DNA of 64,000 nucleotides from Winogradskyella marincola (GCF_029624125.1 NZ_JARSBN010000008.1:62001-126000); one strand, 5' to 3'. Positions 25,711 through 34,998 are shown, counted from the stretch's first letter. The notes: generated by a model not told the origin, from the sequence alone. A program made the numbers and translations.

Positions 25711-25781
25711 TGTCATGCTGAACTTGTTTCAGCATCTTATTTTTGATTTTTATTAGATCCTGAAACGAGTTCAGGATGACA
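25711..25781. repeat. long inverted repeat between paiB-like and DUF1569 genes (REP-like)
   Basis: Two 27-nt arms (25711-25737 and 25755-25781) pair with only three mismatches around a 17-nt loop. The left arm starts TGTCATGCTGAACTTG; the right arm ends GAGTTCAGGATGACA. No T-run follows on either side. The arms look like the dispersed palindrome seen in many Bacteroidota intergenic regions (from memory, not searched). Confidence 0.85.
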
Positions 25782-25787
25782 GTGCGA

Positions 25788-26231
25788 TTACACTCCAAAT
25801 TGTTTTAAATGATGGTCTAAATGTTTGTATTGCATTTGTCCCCATTGTTGTGCTGTAAAATACCCAAAAGCAGGATGCGGATTCCATTCCGATTTATCTT
25901 TATGTTTATAAGTTTCGTCTAGTAAAGCTTCAAGTTTAGCTTTTTCTGAATTAAAATTTTTGTCTTCTCTGGTTTTTAGAAACTTTGCTGTTGGCAATCC
26001 TTTTTTCCATGGTTTGTCGTTATATAGCGATTTTTTAAAAAATACCTTGGCAAGCCAGCTAGGTTTCATGCCATAATCTTCTTTTTCTAAAATAATATTT
26101 AATGGTCCTTGACAATGCCATACCATTTGGCCAACATTCATTTTTCCCCAATTCGCTTTAGCATTTTCATTAAGGTTTTCTAGTCGTCCTTTAATTTCTT
26201 TATAAGCGTTTTCTTCAAAAATAGATTTCAT
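25788..26231 (-). CDS. DUF1569 (DinB-like fold) protein
   Basis: Protein of 147 residues matching the DUF1569 family within the DinB-like four-helix-bundle group. Diagnostic blocks are WGKMNVGQMVWHCQGPLNII (residues 28-47), PWKKGLPTAKF and HPAFGYFTAQQWGQMQYKHL, then DHHLKQFGV. Three histidines (in WHCQ, in YKHL and in LDHH) sit where DinB-like metal ligands are found, so metal binding is likely. The enzymatic role is unknown; some relatives are thiol transferases. It is divergent from radC across 61 nt. Confidence 0.88.
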   Translation of the reverse strand: MKSIFEENAYKEIKGRLENLNENAKANWGKMNVGQMVWHCQGPLNIILEKEDYGMKPSWLAKVFFKKSLYNDKPWKKGLPTAKFLKTREDKNFNSEKAKLEALLDETYKHKDKSEWNPHPAFGYFTAQQWGQMQYKHLDHHLKQFGV

Positions 26232-26292
26232 TTTGATTGATTTTAATTGAAAAATTTAGAGGCTTCAAGTTACAATTTTTTATCTTTAGAGC

Positions 26293-26991
26293 ATGTCGGA
26301 AAATTCAAATTCATTCTCCATAAAAAACTGGTCTCAAGACGATCAGCCCAGAGAAAAATTAAGAGACAAAGGTAAGTCTGTGCTTTCTGATGCAGAGTTA
26401 GTTGCCATTCTCATCGGTTCTGGGAGCAGAGAAGAAAGTGCCGTAGACTTATGCAAGCGTATTTTAGCAAGTGTAGATCATAATCTTAATGCTTTGGGAA
26501 AACTGTCTATTGCTCAATTAACGGATTTTAAAGGTATTGGAGAAGCAAAGGCTATAACTATTGTTGCAGCTATGGAGTTGGGTAGAAGAAGACGATTAGA
26601 AGATGCTGTACGGTTAGATAAAATAACGTCTAGTCGTTCGGTTTTCGATTTAATGCAACCTATAATTGGCGAATTACCTCATGAAGAATTTTGGATTCTT
26701 TATTTGAATAATTCTAACAAAGTTATTCAGAAAAATCAGTTAAGTAAAGGTGGTATAACAGGAACTTTAGTAGATGTGCGTTTAGTGCTAAAATCTGCAT
26801 TAGAAGTTGGAGCAACAGCTTTAATACTGTGTCATAACCATCCTTCGGGTACTTTATTTCCCAGTCAGGCAGATAAAGATGTAACACTAAAGTTGAAGAC
26901 TGCTGCACAAAGTTTGGATATAAAAGTTCTGGATCATTTAATTATAACTGAGAAAACGTATTTTAGTTTTGCAGATGAAGATATTCTTTGA
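26293..26991 (+). CDS. radC: RadC-family JAMM/MPN protein
   Basis: RadC-like protein of 232 residues. The JAMM metal site is complete: H181 and H183 in CHNHPSG and D194 in FPSQADKD, the pattern of zinc-dependent deubiquitinase-like enzymes. Upstream are the family's DNA-binding-like helix-hairpin-helix (LTDFKGIGEAKAITIVAAME) and the opening block LSDAELVAILIGSGSREESA. Although called DNA repair protein RadC, its repair role was traced to another gene, so the true function is unsettled. It is the first of a plus-strand run, 51 nt before the deacetylase-like gene. Confidence 0.95.
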   Translation: MSENSNSFSIKNWSQDDQPREKLRDKGKSVLSDAELVAILIGSGSREESAVDLCKRILASVDHNLNALGKLSIAQLTDFKGIGEAKAITIVAAMELGRRRRLEDAVRLDKITSSRSVFDLMQPIIGELPHEEFWILYLNNSNKVIQKNQLSKGGITGTLVDVRLVLKSALEVGATALILCHNHPSGTLFPSQADKDVTLKLKTAAQSLDIKVLDHLIITEKTYFSFADEDIL

Positions 26992-27042
26992 TCACAATTA
27001 AGGATTCTTAAAAACTGCTGTTAAATACTGCAAACTTAAAAC

Positions 27043-28344
27043 ATGCTATTAGTTTACACACATAAAATAACACCAAGGCTTACATATACCTTTAAGCATA
27101 TATGTAAGCGTATTTTAGATCTAGATGTTAAGTTTACTTCTAAGGTTGAAGACTTTATTGCGCATGATAGCCTTAAAATGTCTTACACAAAGCAACCTCT
27201 AAGCAACGAGTTGTTTATTCGTAGTCACAATTTACTATTTGAACATGGTATATCAGATTTGGATATCAGTGTACAACCTTGGGAAAATACAAAAGGGTTT
27301 TTTTCAACAGGAGAACGTAGTGATTTGCCTTTCGATATTTTTGCTGCGTCATTTTATTTATTGAGTAGGTACGAAGAATATTTACCACATGTAAAAGATG
27401 ATTTTGGTAGGTTTACAGCCAAGGAAAGTTTAGCATATAAACATCGCTTTTTAAGTCAGCCAGTAGTAGATGTTTGGGCATACAAACTTTGCGATGTATT
27501 GCGAGATCGTTTTCCGGAGTTTGATTTTCCAAACAGATCGTATAAAATACAGCCTGTAATAGATGTGCCAACGACTTTTTACTTTAGAAAAAAGGGATTA
27601 TTGCGCACCATTGGAGGTACTTTTGGAGATGTTGGTAGGTTAAAGTTTAAGCAATTATACCATAGATATTCTGTTCTTATGGGTTTTAAACGCGACCCTT
27701 ATGATACATTTAAGTGGATTATAAATAAGCAAAAGCACTGTGATTTTAAGTTTATGATATTGTTTTTAATAGGCGATTATTCTACCTATGATAAAAACAT
27801 CAGTGTTAATAAAAAAGAGTTTGTTTCACTTATAAAATCGGTTGCAGATTATAGTAATGTGGGCTTAAAAGCGTCTTATTTTGCATTAGATGATATTTCA
27901 ATTTTAAAGAAAGAAAAGCTAAAAATGGAAGCCATTACAAACAGAGATTTGCAAGCGGTAAGACATTCTTTTTCCAAGCTTAATCTTCCACAGTCCTATA
28001 GGAATTTAATAGAATTAGAGATTCATCAAGATTATACAATGGGCTACATAGACACGTTGGGTTTTAGAGCAGGTACATGTACACCATTTCAGTTTTATGA
28101 TCTCGATTACGAGGTGCAAACACCATTGCAAATTAATCCTTACCACTGCTTAGATTTTGCATTGTTAAAGTACCAATCAGAGTTAGATAAAAAAGAACAT
28201 TTGCAAAAGCTAATCAAAGAAATTAAAGAAGTTAATGGTACATTTACACCAGTATTTCATAATTATACGTTTAGTAATCTAGACCGTTGGAATGGATTTA
28301 GATCACTTTTTACTTTAATATTAGAATCTGCTGATGAAGGATAA
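27043..28344 (+). CDS. DUF7033-type polysaccharide deacetylase-like protein
   Basis: Protein of 433 residues whose N-terminal domain (about 1-125; PRLTYTFKHICKRILDLDVK, then FDIFAASFYLLSRYEEYLP) matches the DUF7033 domain found next to bacterial polysaccharide deacetylase domains. The C-terminal part (about 170-430) has deacetylase-like blocks IQPVIDVPTTFYF, KHCDFKFMILFLIGDYSTYD, EIHQDYTMGYIDTLGFRAGT and the closing NPYHCLDFALLKYQ. The canonical Asp-His-His metal triad is not obvious in its usual spacing: VIDVP has the Asp, and the remaining histidines are at LEIHQD and PYHCLD. Activity is therefore uncertain. It overlaps the HAD gene by 11 nt. Confidence 0.85.
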   Translation: MLLVYTHKITPRLTYTFKHICKRILDLDVKFTSKVEDFIAHDSLKMSYTKQPLSNELFIRSHNLLFEHGISDLDISVQPWENTKGFFSTGERSDLPFDIFAASFYLLSRYEEYLPHVKDDFGRFTAKESLAYKHRFLSQPVVDVWAYKLCDVLRDRFPEFDFPNRSYKIQPVIDVPTTFYFRKKGLLRTIGGTFGDVGRLKFKQLYHRYSVLMGFKRDPYDTFKWIINKQKHCDFKFMILFLIGDYSTYDKNISVNKKEFVSLIKSVADYSNVGLKASYFALDDISILKKEKLKMEAITNRDLQAVRHSFSKLNLPQSYRNLIELEIHQDYTMGYIDTLGFRAGTCTPFQFYDLDYEVQTPLQINPYHCLDFALLKYQSELDKKEHLQKLIKEIKEVNGTFTPVFHNYTFSNLDRWNGFRSLFTLILESADEG

Positions 28345-29020
28345 AATAAAGCATGTTTTTTTTGATTTAGATCATACCCTTTGGGATTTTGATAAGAACT
28401 CTGCATTAACATTCAAAAAGATTTTTGAACTCAATAGTTTAGATATTAATCTTTCAACATTTTTAGAGGCTTATGAGCCAATAAATTTTAAATATTGGAA
28501 ACTCTATAGAGAAGAACAAGTTACCAAAGAGGCTTTGAGATATGGCAGATTAAAAGATGCTTTTGATGCTATAAAAGTAGAGGTAGAAGATGATGTAATA
28601 AATCATTTGTCTGATGCCTATATTGATTATCTCACTACTTTCAATCATTTATTTGATGGTACTATAGACATTCTAGATTATTTAAGAGATAAATACCAAT
28701 TGCATATTATAACCAATGGTTTTGAAGAAGCTCAAGAACGTAAAATGCACAATGCCAACATTAGAGAATATTTTGAAACCATTACCAATTCTGAAATGGT
28801 TGGTGTAAAAAAGCCCAATCCTAAAATTTTTAATTTTGCATTAGATAGCGCAAAAGCCAGTCCAGAGCAAAGTGTTATGATAGGAGATAGCCTTGAGGCA
28901 GATATTGAAGGAGCACACAATATTGGTATGGAAACTATTTATTTTGATTATAAAAATTTAAATAATTCTAATGGTTACAATAGAATAACAAGTTTAAAAT
29001 CATTAGAAAATTACTTATAA
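28334..29020 (+). CDS. yjjG: HAD-family YjjG-like nucleotidase
   Basis: HAD hydrolase of 228 residues, YjjG type, which removes phosphate from non-canonical pyrimidine nucleotides to keep them out of DNA. HAD motifs are all present: FFDLDHTLWDF (catalytic D11 and D13), IITNGFEEAQERKM (motif II Thr), KKPNPKIF (motif III Lys) and MIGDSLEADIEGA (motif IV). The TNGFxxxQxxKM block is characteristic of YjjG. The start overlaps the upstream gene by 11 nt, which implies coupling to the deacetylase-like gene. The substrate is inferred from the family. Confidence 0.92.
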   Translation: MKDKIKHVFFDLDHTLWDFDKNSALTFKKIFELNSLDINLSTFLEAYEPINFKYWKLYREEQVTKEALRYGRLKDAFDAIKVEVEDDVINHLSDAYIDYLTTFNHLFDGTIDILDYLRDKYQLHIITNGFEEAQERKMHNANIREYFETITNSEMVGVKKPNPKIFNFALDSAKASPEQSVMIGDSLEADIEGAHNIGMETIYFDYKNLNNSNGYNRITSLKSLENYL

Positions 29021-29031
29021 AATAAAGTAAC

Positions 29032-29805
29032 ATGAATAAGAAAATAGCACTTTTAATATTTTTTCTAAGCATTGGATTTGCATCAATAGCACAGAAAAAT
29101 ATCAACAATTATAAATACGTTATTATACCTTTAAAGTATGATTTTTTAAATGAAAACAATCAGTATAGGGTTAACACCTTAACTAGATATTTATTTAAGC
29201 AAAAAGGTTTTGAAGCTTTTTTTGATGAAGAAGAATTTCCTGAGGAATTAAATAAAGATAGATGTAAAGCACTATTTGCTGATGTAGAAAAAGCTAAAGG
29301 AGGGCTTTTTTCTACAAAAGTAGATATTGTACTTAAAGATTGTTTTGGTAAAGAAGTGTATAGAACAGAAACAGGATCTAGTAGAGAAAAGGATTTTAAA
29401 AATGCATATAACGAAGCTATAAAGAATGCTTTTTCTTCAATAGAGAATATGGATTATGAATATCAGCCATTAGAAACAACAATGGTAGAAGATGAGAATG
29501 ATGTTGTTATTGAAAGTGCTGTAGATATAGATGAAGTAGAAGCTAAAGAAGAAGTGGTAACATCTGTAGAGGTTGTTGAGGTGCAAACGGATAACACAAC
29601 CCTTTATGCTCAAGAAAAATCTTATGGTTACCAAGTGGTAGATGCAACACCAAAAGTGGTTATGCAGCTTTTAAAAAGTTCGGTAACAGATGTTTTTATT
29701 GTAAAAGATAAAAATGCTATTGTATACAAGGAAGATGGCTTTTGGTACTATTCCGAAAATAACGGAGAACTAAAAGAGCCAAAAACTTTAGATATTAAGT
29801 TCTAA
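29032..29805 (+). CDS. unknown exported protein
   Basis: Protein of 257 residues with a signal peptide (cleavage near residue 20, FASIAQ). The first half (YKYVIIPLKYDFLNENNQYR, then LTRYLFKQKGFEAFFDEEEF) is a compact alpha/beta pattern, and FSTKVDIVLKDCFGKEVYRT resembles a CsgG/TolB-like N-terminal strand-turn. An acidic linker (about residues 150-185; EDENDVVIESAVDIDEVEAK) and a C-terminal beta part follow (YQVVDATPKVVMQLLKSS, DGFWYYSENNGEL). I do not recognise the family. It is the last gene of the radC-deacetylase-yjjG group and ends 2 nt from the convergent rarA stop. Confidence 0.8.
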   Translation: MNKKIALLIFFLSIGFASIAQKNINNYKYVIIPLKYDFLNENNQYRVNTLTRYLFKQKGFEAFFDEEEFPEELNKDRCKALFADVEKAKGGLFSTKVDIVLKDCFGKEVYRTETGSSREKDFKNAYNEAIKNAFSSIENMDYEYQPLETTMVEDENDVVIESAVDIDEVEAKEEVVTSVEVVEVQTDNTTLYAQEKSYGYQVVDATPKVVMQLLKSSVTDVFIVKDKNAIVYKEDGFWYYSENNGELKEPKTLDIKF

Positions 29806-29807
29806 AA

Positions 29808-31085
29808 TCAATACCCATATTTCTCTTTCCAACGTGCTTTTAAAAATTGACGTTGGGCGTTTTCACGAGTGTTATTTCCTGGATTGTAGAGTTGGGTGTT
29901 TTTTATTTCGTCTGGTAAAAATTCATGCTCAGCGAAGTTGTTTTCGTAATTGTGAGCATACTTGTATTCATCACCATAACCAAGTTCTTTCATCAGTTTT
30001 GTAGGAGCATTTCTTATGGATAATGGTACTGATAAATCACCTGTTTCTTTAACGAGGTGTAGTGCTTTATTAATAGCGTCGTATGCGGCATTGCTCTTAG
30101 GGGAACTTGCTAGATACGTAGCGCATTGACTCAAAATAATTCGAGATTCTGGATTACCAATTACAGAAACAGCCTGAAAAGTATTATTGGCAATAACCAA
30201 AGCTGTTGGGTTGGCATTACCAATATCTTCACTTGCTAAAATTAACAAGCGTCTGGCAATAAATTTTACATCTTCACCACCTTCAATCATTCGTGCTAAA
30301 TAATAAACGGCGGCATTTGGGTCGCTACCACGAATAGATTTTATAAATGCTGAAATAATATCGTAATGTTGTTCTCCGGTTTTGTCGTAACGAGCTGCTT
30401 TGCTTTGCACTTGTTTGGTAACAAGCTCGTTGGTAATTACAACCGGTTCTTTTTCAAAAGAGGTAACTAATAATTCAAAGATATTAAGCAGTTTTCTAGC
30501 ATCTCCACTAGAAAATCTTAGTAAAGCTTCTGTTTCTTTTAGTTCTATGTTTAATTTAGATAAAACGTCATCTTCAGACATGGCACGTTTTAGTAGAGCT
30601 TCTAAATCGTCTTTGCTAAAAGCATTTAAAGTATAAACCTGACAACGTGAAAGTAATGCAGAAATAACTTCAAAACTTGGGTTTTCAGTAGTAGCACCAA
30701 TTAAGGTTACCCAACCTTTTTCTACAGCTTCTAATAACGAATCTTGTTGCGATTTGCTAAATCTGTGAATCTCATCAATAAATAAAATAGGGTTTTTAGC
30801 CGTGAATAATCCTCCACTTTTTTTAGCTCTATCAATAACATCTCTAATATCCTTAACACCAGAATTTATAGCGCTCAGTTTAAAAAAAGGTCGCTCAGAT
30901 TCATTAGCAATAATGTTTGCTAAAGTGGTTTTTCCAATTCCTGGTGGTCCCCAAAGTATCAACGAAGGTATAACACCACTCTTTATTTGGTTGTAGAGCA
31001 TACCGTTTTTGCCTACCAAATGTTGTTGGCTTAGGTAGTCGTTTAGAGTCTTTGGTCTTAAGCGTTCTGCTAATGGAATATTCAT
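29808..31085 (-). CDS. rarA: replication-associated recombination protein RarA (MgsA)
   Basis: AAA+ ATPase of 425 residues that acts at stalled replication forks as a tetrameric ring and interacts with SSB. It opens [20 protein letters not shown], the RarA hallmark. Walker A is [13 protein letters not shown] (residues 46-58). Walker B is [16 protein letters not shown], followed by the sensor [14 protein letters not shown] and arginine finger region ALLSRCQVY. The C-terminal tetramerisation part includes [19 protein letters not shown]. Length is usual. It is single on its strand; its 3' end nearly touches the convergent unknown gene. Confidence 0.96.
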   Translation of the reverse strand: MNIPLAERLRPKTLNDYLSQQHLVGKNGMLYNQIKSGVIPSLILWGPPGIGKTTLANIIANESERPFFKLSAINSGVKDIRDVIDRAKKSGGLFTAKNPILFIDEIHRFSKSQQDSLLEAVEKGWVTLIGATTENPSFEVISALLSRCQVYTLNAFSKDDLEALLKRAMSEDDVLSKLNIELKETEALLRFSSGDARKLLNIFELLVTSFEKEPVVITNELVTKQVQSKAARYDKTGEQHYDIISAFIKSIRGSDPNAAVYYLARMIEGGEDVKFIARRLLILASEDIGNANPTALVIANNTFQAVSVIGNPESRIILSQCATYLASSPKSNAAYDAINKALHLVKETGDLSVPLSIRNAPTKLMKELGYGDEYKYAHNYENNFAEHEFLPDEIKNTQLYNPGNNTRENAQRQFLKARWKEKYGY

Positions 31086-31189
31086 AAATCAAAATTACAA
31101 AATGAGAACTTAACGATGGTGATTATGACAATATTTCATACAATGCTTTTTTGGTTTTAAATTTGAAGAAGGTATTAGAAAATAATAAA

Positions 31190-31930
31190 ATGTCTAAGCA
31201 GCAATTCAAATTTTCAAATGGTGTCATCATCTATCCGGTTTTGATGTTACTTGCTGTGTGGTTGGTGTTTTGGTATCAGACAACCGTTGATTATGGTATA
31301 AAGTCGTATGGCATAAGACCACAAAAAGTTGAAGGCTTATTGGGTGTTTTTACAAGTCCGTTTTTGCATGGAGATTTAAATCATTTGTATAACAATTCAT
31401 TTCCGTTATTAATTTTATCGCTCGCTTTGTTTTATTTCTACAACAAAATAGCATGGAAGGTGTTAGGTTTTGGAGTTTTGCTTTCAGGATTTTTAACTTG
31501 GCTAATTGGGACTTCGGGAAATCATATAGGCGCAAGTGGACTTATCTACGTACTGTTTAGTTTTATCTTTTTTAAAGGCATTTTTGCTAAATATTACAGG
31601 TTGATTGCTTTATCTTTAGTTGTGATTTTTATGTATGGAAGTATGATTTGGTACGTATTTCCTATAAAACAAGGCATGTCTTGGGAAGGGCATTTGGGAG
31701 GCCTAGTTACAGGATTGGTATTCGCGCTTTTGTTTAAAAATAATGTAGCAAAACCAGAACGTTATGTTTGGCAGCAACCAGATTATAACGAAGAAGAAGA
31801 TCCTTTTATGAAGCATTTTGATGAAAATGGAAAATTTATAGAATCCTTACCAGAAGAAGCTATTGATCAAGAGACAGAAACTGAACAGTCGACTCAGATT
31901 AATTATGTTTTTAAGGAGAAAGAAGATTAG
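31190..31930 (+). CDS. rhomboid family intramembrane serine protease
   Basis: Membrane protease of 246 residues with six helices. I start it at the ATG at 31190 (MSKQQF); a TTG 39 nt upstream is in frame but adds only polar residues. The catalytic dyad is present: S116 in HIGASGLIYVL and H168 in SWEGHLGGLVTGL. The oxyanion-region block HGDLNHLYNNSFPLL is intact. The C-terminal 50 residues form an acidic cytoplasmic tail (YNEEEDPFMKHFDENGKFI), common in this genus-level group. It is divergent from rarA. TAAATTTG at 31158-31165 matches a -7 element, but no -33 TTTG is visible. Confidence 0.93.
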   Translation: MSKQQFKFSNGVIIYPVLMLLAVWLVFWYQTTVDYGIKSYGIRPQKVEGLLGVFTSPFLHGDLNHLYNNSFPLLILSLALFYFYNKIAWKVLGFGVLLSGFLTWLIGTSGNHIGASGLIYVLFSFIFFKGIFAKYYRLIALSLVVIFMYGSMIWYVFPIKQGMSWEGHLGGLVTGLVFALLFKNNVAKPERYVWQQPDYNEEEDPFMKHFDENGKFIESLPEEAIDQETETEQSTQINYVFKEKED

Positions 31931-31954
31931 TTTTTTAGTAGAAAAAAATGAATT

Positions 31955-31975
31955 TCACTAATTACTAATCACTAA
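31955..31975 (-). repeat. heptanucleotide array (TTAGTRA)x3 at the rlmB stop
   Basis: Read on the minus strand, TTAGTGA-TTAGTAA-TTAGTGA. The rlmB TAG stop codon (31974-31972) lies within the first minus-strand unit. The unit and period resemble arrays at 48825 and 49297. Confidence 0.85.
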
Positions 31976-32709
31976 CTACGTTGCCTCACAGCTTCATACA
32001 AAAACGCACCACAAGCCACAGAAACGTTAAGCGATTCAATCTCACCCAAAATTGGAAGTTTAGCTTGTTCGTCTACCACTTTTAAAACCGAAGGATTAAT
32101 ACCTTTTCCTTCAGATCCCATAATAATAGCACAAGGTTCTTTGAAGGAAACATCGTAAATAAAATCATTGGCTTTTTCGGTTGCAGCAATAACTTTTATT
32201 CCAGAAGACTGCATGTGAAAAACCGCATCTTTAATGTGGTCTACTTTACAAATCGGAATTTTAAAAATAGCACCAGCACTGGTTTTTATAGTATCTCCAT
32301 TAATAGGAGCACCACCTTTTTTCTGAATGATAATTCCTGAAACACCTGTACATTCTGCAGTTCTTACTATAGCACCAAAATTTCTAACATCACTAAGTTG
32401 ATCTAGAAGTAGAAATAGAGGTGTTTTTCCAGATTCTATAACATTTATAACTAAGTCGTCTATATCATGAAACTCAATAGGAGAGATGTTGGCAACAGCT
32501 CCTTGGTGATTTCCGCCTTTGCTCAGTCGGTTTAGTTTTTCAACAGGAACATAAGATGAATTAATACCTTCAGAGCGAAGCAAAGCTTCAAATTCCTGAA
32601 AGAGTTCGCCTTTCAAACCTTTTTGTACAAATACTTTGTCTATAGTTTCGTTAGACTTTATAGCTTCAATAATAGCTCTAATCCCGAATATGGTGGTTTC
32701 ATTTTTCAT
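31972..32709 (-). CDS. rlmB: 23S rRNA (guanosine-2'-O)-methyltransferase RlmB (TrmH/SpoU family)
   Basis: SPOUT methyltransferase of 245 residues that uses S-adenosylmethionine, predicted to methylate G2251 of 23S rRNA in the peptidyl-transferase P loop. The N-terminal substrate-binding domain opens IFGIRAIIEAIKSNETIDKV. The trefoil-knot motifs are LLDQLSDVRNFGAIVRTAEC (motif 1, catalytic Asn-Arg), IIMGSEGKGINPSVL (motif 2) and LPILGEIESLNVSVACGAFL (motif 3). Length is normal. Other TrmH-type enzymes are close, so the exact target is inferred. It lies 24 nt downstream of the Omp85-like gene and may be cotranscribed with it. Confidence 0.92.
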   Translation of the reverse strand: MKNETTIFGIRAIIEAIKSNETIDKVFVQKGLKGELFQEFEALLRSEGINSSYVPVEKLNRLSKGGNHQGAVANISPIEFHDIDDLVINVIESGKTPLFLLLDQLSDVRNFGAIVRTAECTGVSGIIIQKKGGAPINGDTIKTSAGAIFKIPICKVDHIKDAVFHMQSSGIKVIAATEKANDFIYDVSFKEPCAIIMGSEGKGINPSVLKVVDEQAKLPILGEIESLNVSVACGAFLYEAVRQRS

Positions 32710-32733
32710 CGGTGTAAAGGTAGATAATAGATT

Positions 32734-34419
32734 TTAAAAAGTAGTAGTTAAACTCACATGAACTTTAGAGTCTGATAATTTAAATTGTCTGTTTTCAGAT
32801 TTTCCGCTAGAATAGTTTAATCTAAAAAGACCAGCGTTTGTAAGAAGTCCTAAACCAAATCCAAAACCGAATAGTTTTTCCTTGGTGTCTGTAATTTGAT
32901 TTTCAAAATAAGCAGCATCTAAAACGGAATGGATATAGATGCCATTACTTAATCGATACCTATATTCGGTATTAACTACACCATAAAGATTTGCAACAAG
33001 ACTATTCTCTTCAAAACCTCTAATAGAATTAATACCTCCAAACCTAAAAAGTTCGTTGTCCAGATAATCATCAGAATTCAAGATAGCTCCATTAAACCTT
33101 GTGTAGATGCTGTTTTTAGAATTTAGATTGAATATTTTATAGGAGTCTATATTAAATATGGTCTGGTTTTGATTGCCTAAATCATTTTCTCTATCTCCAA
33201 AACCTGCTGAAAAATCTAACCAAAAGTTTATTGGAAACAGAGGATCGTAAAATTGAGGTTTAGTAAAATTGTAACCTAACGTATAATAATTAGTGGTGTA
33301 ATCATTTAATACAGAGGTGTCAGAATCTAATAAATTGGTTGACTTGGTTGAAGATATTCCAGCCGAAACTTTATGTTGAGAATTAACCAGGTAATTGATC
33401 TTTGCATACTGCTTTGCATTAGAAAAAGTAGTGTCCTTTCTAAAAATGTTGAGACCAGCTTGTAAGCCAACAGTTGAACCAAATAAATAAGGGAGTTCTG
33501 TGTCAACCCTAAAAGTCTGTTGGTCTATCTCATCGCTCTTGTAGAAAAGATTTATAGTCTCGCCATAATTAAGGTTGTTAATTAAGCGCAAGTCTAGGTA
33601 GCCGTCAAATTCAATTTTGTTAGTGTTTTCATTTGTACCAAAGCCAAGGAATCCATCAAAGTTGTTGGTTTTAGCTTTTTCTACATATAGGTACAAGGTG
33701 GTCGAGTCTTTGGTGAATAAAACTTCGGGTTCTCTAAGTTTTTTTGCAAAGCGTAAGTCTTCTAATAATTCTACCTTCTTTTTTATTTCAGTTAAATTAA
33801 AGGTTTTTCCTTTTTTTAGTTTTAAAAACCTTTTGATGTAAGATTTAGGAAACTTCTCATAGCCTTTAACTATAATGTTATCTATTTGCCTTTTTTGATT
33901 GGTAATAATTTTAAGTTCTGCAGAAATTAAATCAGGTCGATCTTTAGTAATGTTAATAAGTTGTAGTGTAGAAAACGGATCTCCTTGTTCTGCAATTTTA
34001 GAGTTAAGCGTATTCAATGATTTTTCTAATGCTGTAATGGCTATTTCAAAAGAATTCTCACCAGAGGTGTGGGCAATAAAATTTAGTAGATTATTATTGA
34101 AGTCATCTCCATATTTAATTTTAATACGTTCAATCTTTTTACCTAAAAAGAAATGTGCATTAAAAAGTGTGTCGTTTTTTCTAATAATACTGTCTATAGA
34201 GGTGTCAATGTAGCCTAATCTTGTAAGTTTGTTTCTTAATAGGTTTAGTTCGTTCTCAATACCTATATAATTATCAAAAGTTTTTGAATAGCCAATAGAA
34301 TCTATGGTTTTAGTTTCTAGTTCGTTTTCACCAGCAATATTTAAGCTTAACGATTGACTATAAATCTGATGAGATAAAGCCAGAAAAAAAATAAAAATAT
34401 AACGATAAGTGTTAGGCAT
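32734..34419 (-). CDS. Omp85/BamA-superfamily outer-membrane protein
   Basis: Outer-membrane beta-barrel protein of 561 residues with signal peptide (about 1-21, ending IYSQ). The periplasmic part holds POTRA-like modules; the best is QIDNIIVKGYEKFPKSYIKR (about 183-202) followed by LKKGKTFNLTEIKKKVELLE. The 16-strand barrel occupies the last 320 residues and carries the family motif RFGGINSIRGFEENS (about 450-464) with R-G-F as in the Omp85 loop L6. The protein ends VHVSLTTTF, an aromatic-terminated final strand. It is shorter than BamA (about 850 residues), so an accessory member similar to TamA or a patatin-less relative is likely. The substrate is unknown. Confidence 0.9.
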   Translation of the reverse strand: MPNTYRYIFIFFLALSHQIYSQSLSLNIAGENELETKTIDSIGYSKTFDNYIGIENELNLLRNKLTRLGYIDTSIDSIIRKNDTLFNAHFFLGKKIERIKIKYGDDFNNNLLNFIAHTSGENSFEIAITALEKSLNTLNSKIAEQGDPFSTLQLINITKDRPDLISAELKIITNQKRQIDNIIVKGYEKFPKSYIKRFLKLKKGKTFNLTEIKKKVELLEDLRFAKKLREPEVLFTKDSTTLYLYVEKAKTNNFDGFLGFGTNENTNKIEFDGYLDLRLINNLNYGETINLFYKSDEIDQQTFRVDTELPYLFGSTVGLQAGLNIFRKDTTFSNAKQYAKINYLVNSQHKVSAGISSTKSTNLLDSDTSVLNDYTTNYYTLGYNFTKPQFYDPLFPINFWLDFSAGFGDRENDLGNQNQTIFNIDSYKIFNLNSKNSIYTRFNGAILNSDDYLDNELFRFGGINSIRGFEENSLVANLYGVVNTEYRYRLSNGIYIHSVLDAAYFENQITDTKEKLFGFGFGLGLLTNAGLFRLNYSSGKSENRQFKLSDSKVHVSLTTTF

Positions 34420-34523
34420 TAAATGAAAATGAAATAACTGAATAAGATAACGTAAAAATAGGCCTTATATATACGTGAATAAAATGAATTATGGTAATTC
34501 TTTAAAAAATAAATTCTCAACTA

Positions 34524-34554
34524 TTTGAATTATAAATATATATTTCTACCTTTG
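34524..34554 (+). promoter_or_regulatory. promoter of the rpsL ribosomal locus
   Basis: TTTG (34524-34527), a 19-nt spacer, then TACCTTTG (34547-34554), an exact match to the Bacteroidota sigma consensus TTTG-N19-TAnnTTTG. Transcription should start near 34561, about 40 nt ahead of rpsL. Confidence 0.88.
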
Positions 34555-34557
34555 CAG

Positions 34558-34573
34558 CCCTCAAAAGTGAGGG
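34558..34573 (+). promoter_or_regulatory. 5'-leader hairpin of the rpsL transcript
   Basis: CCCTCA and TGAGGG form a perfect 6-bp GC-rich stem with an AAAG loop, located at or just inside the predicted transcription start. It is the only GC-rich motif in an AT-rich leader and could stabilise the 5' end or bind a ribosomal protein. Confidence 0.6.
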
Positions 34574-34599
34574 TTAAACAAATATTTATATAGTAATAT

Positions 34600-34974
34600 A
34601 TGCCAACAATTTCACAATTAGTACGAAAAGGAAGAGCCAAAATAACTAAGAAGAGTAAATCGGCTGCTTTAGATTCGTGTCCTCAAAGACGTGGTGTATG
34701 TACTCGTGTTTATACAACGACACCTAAAAAACCTAACTCAGCAATGCGTAAGGTAGCAAGGGTTCGTTTAACAAACGGAAACGAGGTTAACGCATACATT
34801 GGTGGTGAGGGTCACAACTTACAAGAGCACTCGATAGTATTAGTTAGAGGTGGAAGGGTAAAAGATTTACCAGGTGTTAGATATCACATCGTTCGTGGTG
34901 CATTAGATACAGCAGGTGTTGCTGGTCGTACCCAACGTAGATCTAAGTATGGTGCAAAACGCCCTAAAAAGTAA
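34600..34974 (+). CDS. rpsL: 30S ribosomal protein S12
   Basis: Decoding-centre protein of 124 residues, first gene of the locus. The conserved loop [17 protein letters not shown] (from residue 40) includes the lysine associated with streptomycin response, here Lys43/Lys44 unchanged, and [20 protein letters not shown] is the second signature. The C-terminus [12 protein letters not shown] is typical. It lies behind a consensus promoter and a short hairpin leader and is 24 nt upstream of rpsG. Confidence 0.98.
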   Translation: MPTISQLVRKGRAKITKKSKSAALDSCPQRRGVCTRVYTTTPKKPNSAMRKVARVRLTNGNEVNAYIGGEGHNLQEHSIVLVRGGRVKDLPGVRYHIVRGALDTAGVAGRTQRRSKYGAKRPKK

Positions 34975-34998
34975 TTTAAAAAACTTTAAGAAGAAGAC

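Noticed and set aside
33899..34213. Plus-strand frame of about 100 codons opposite the Omp85-like gene
   Set aside because: Lies within a coherent outer-membrane protein on the minus strand and has no motif.
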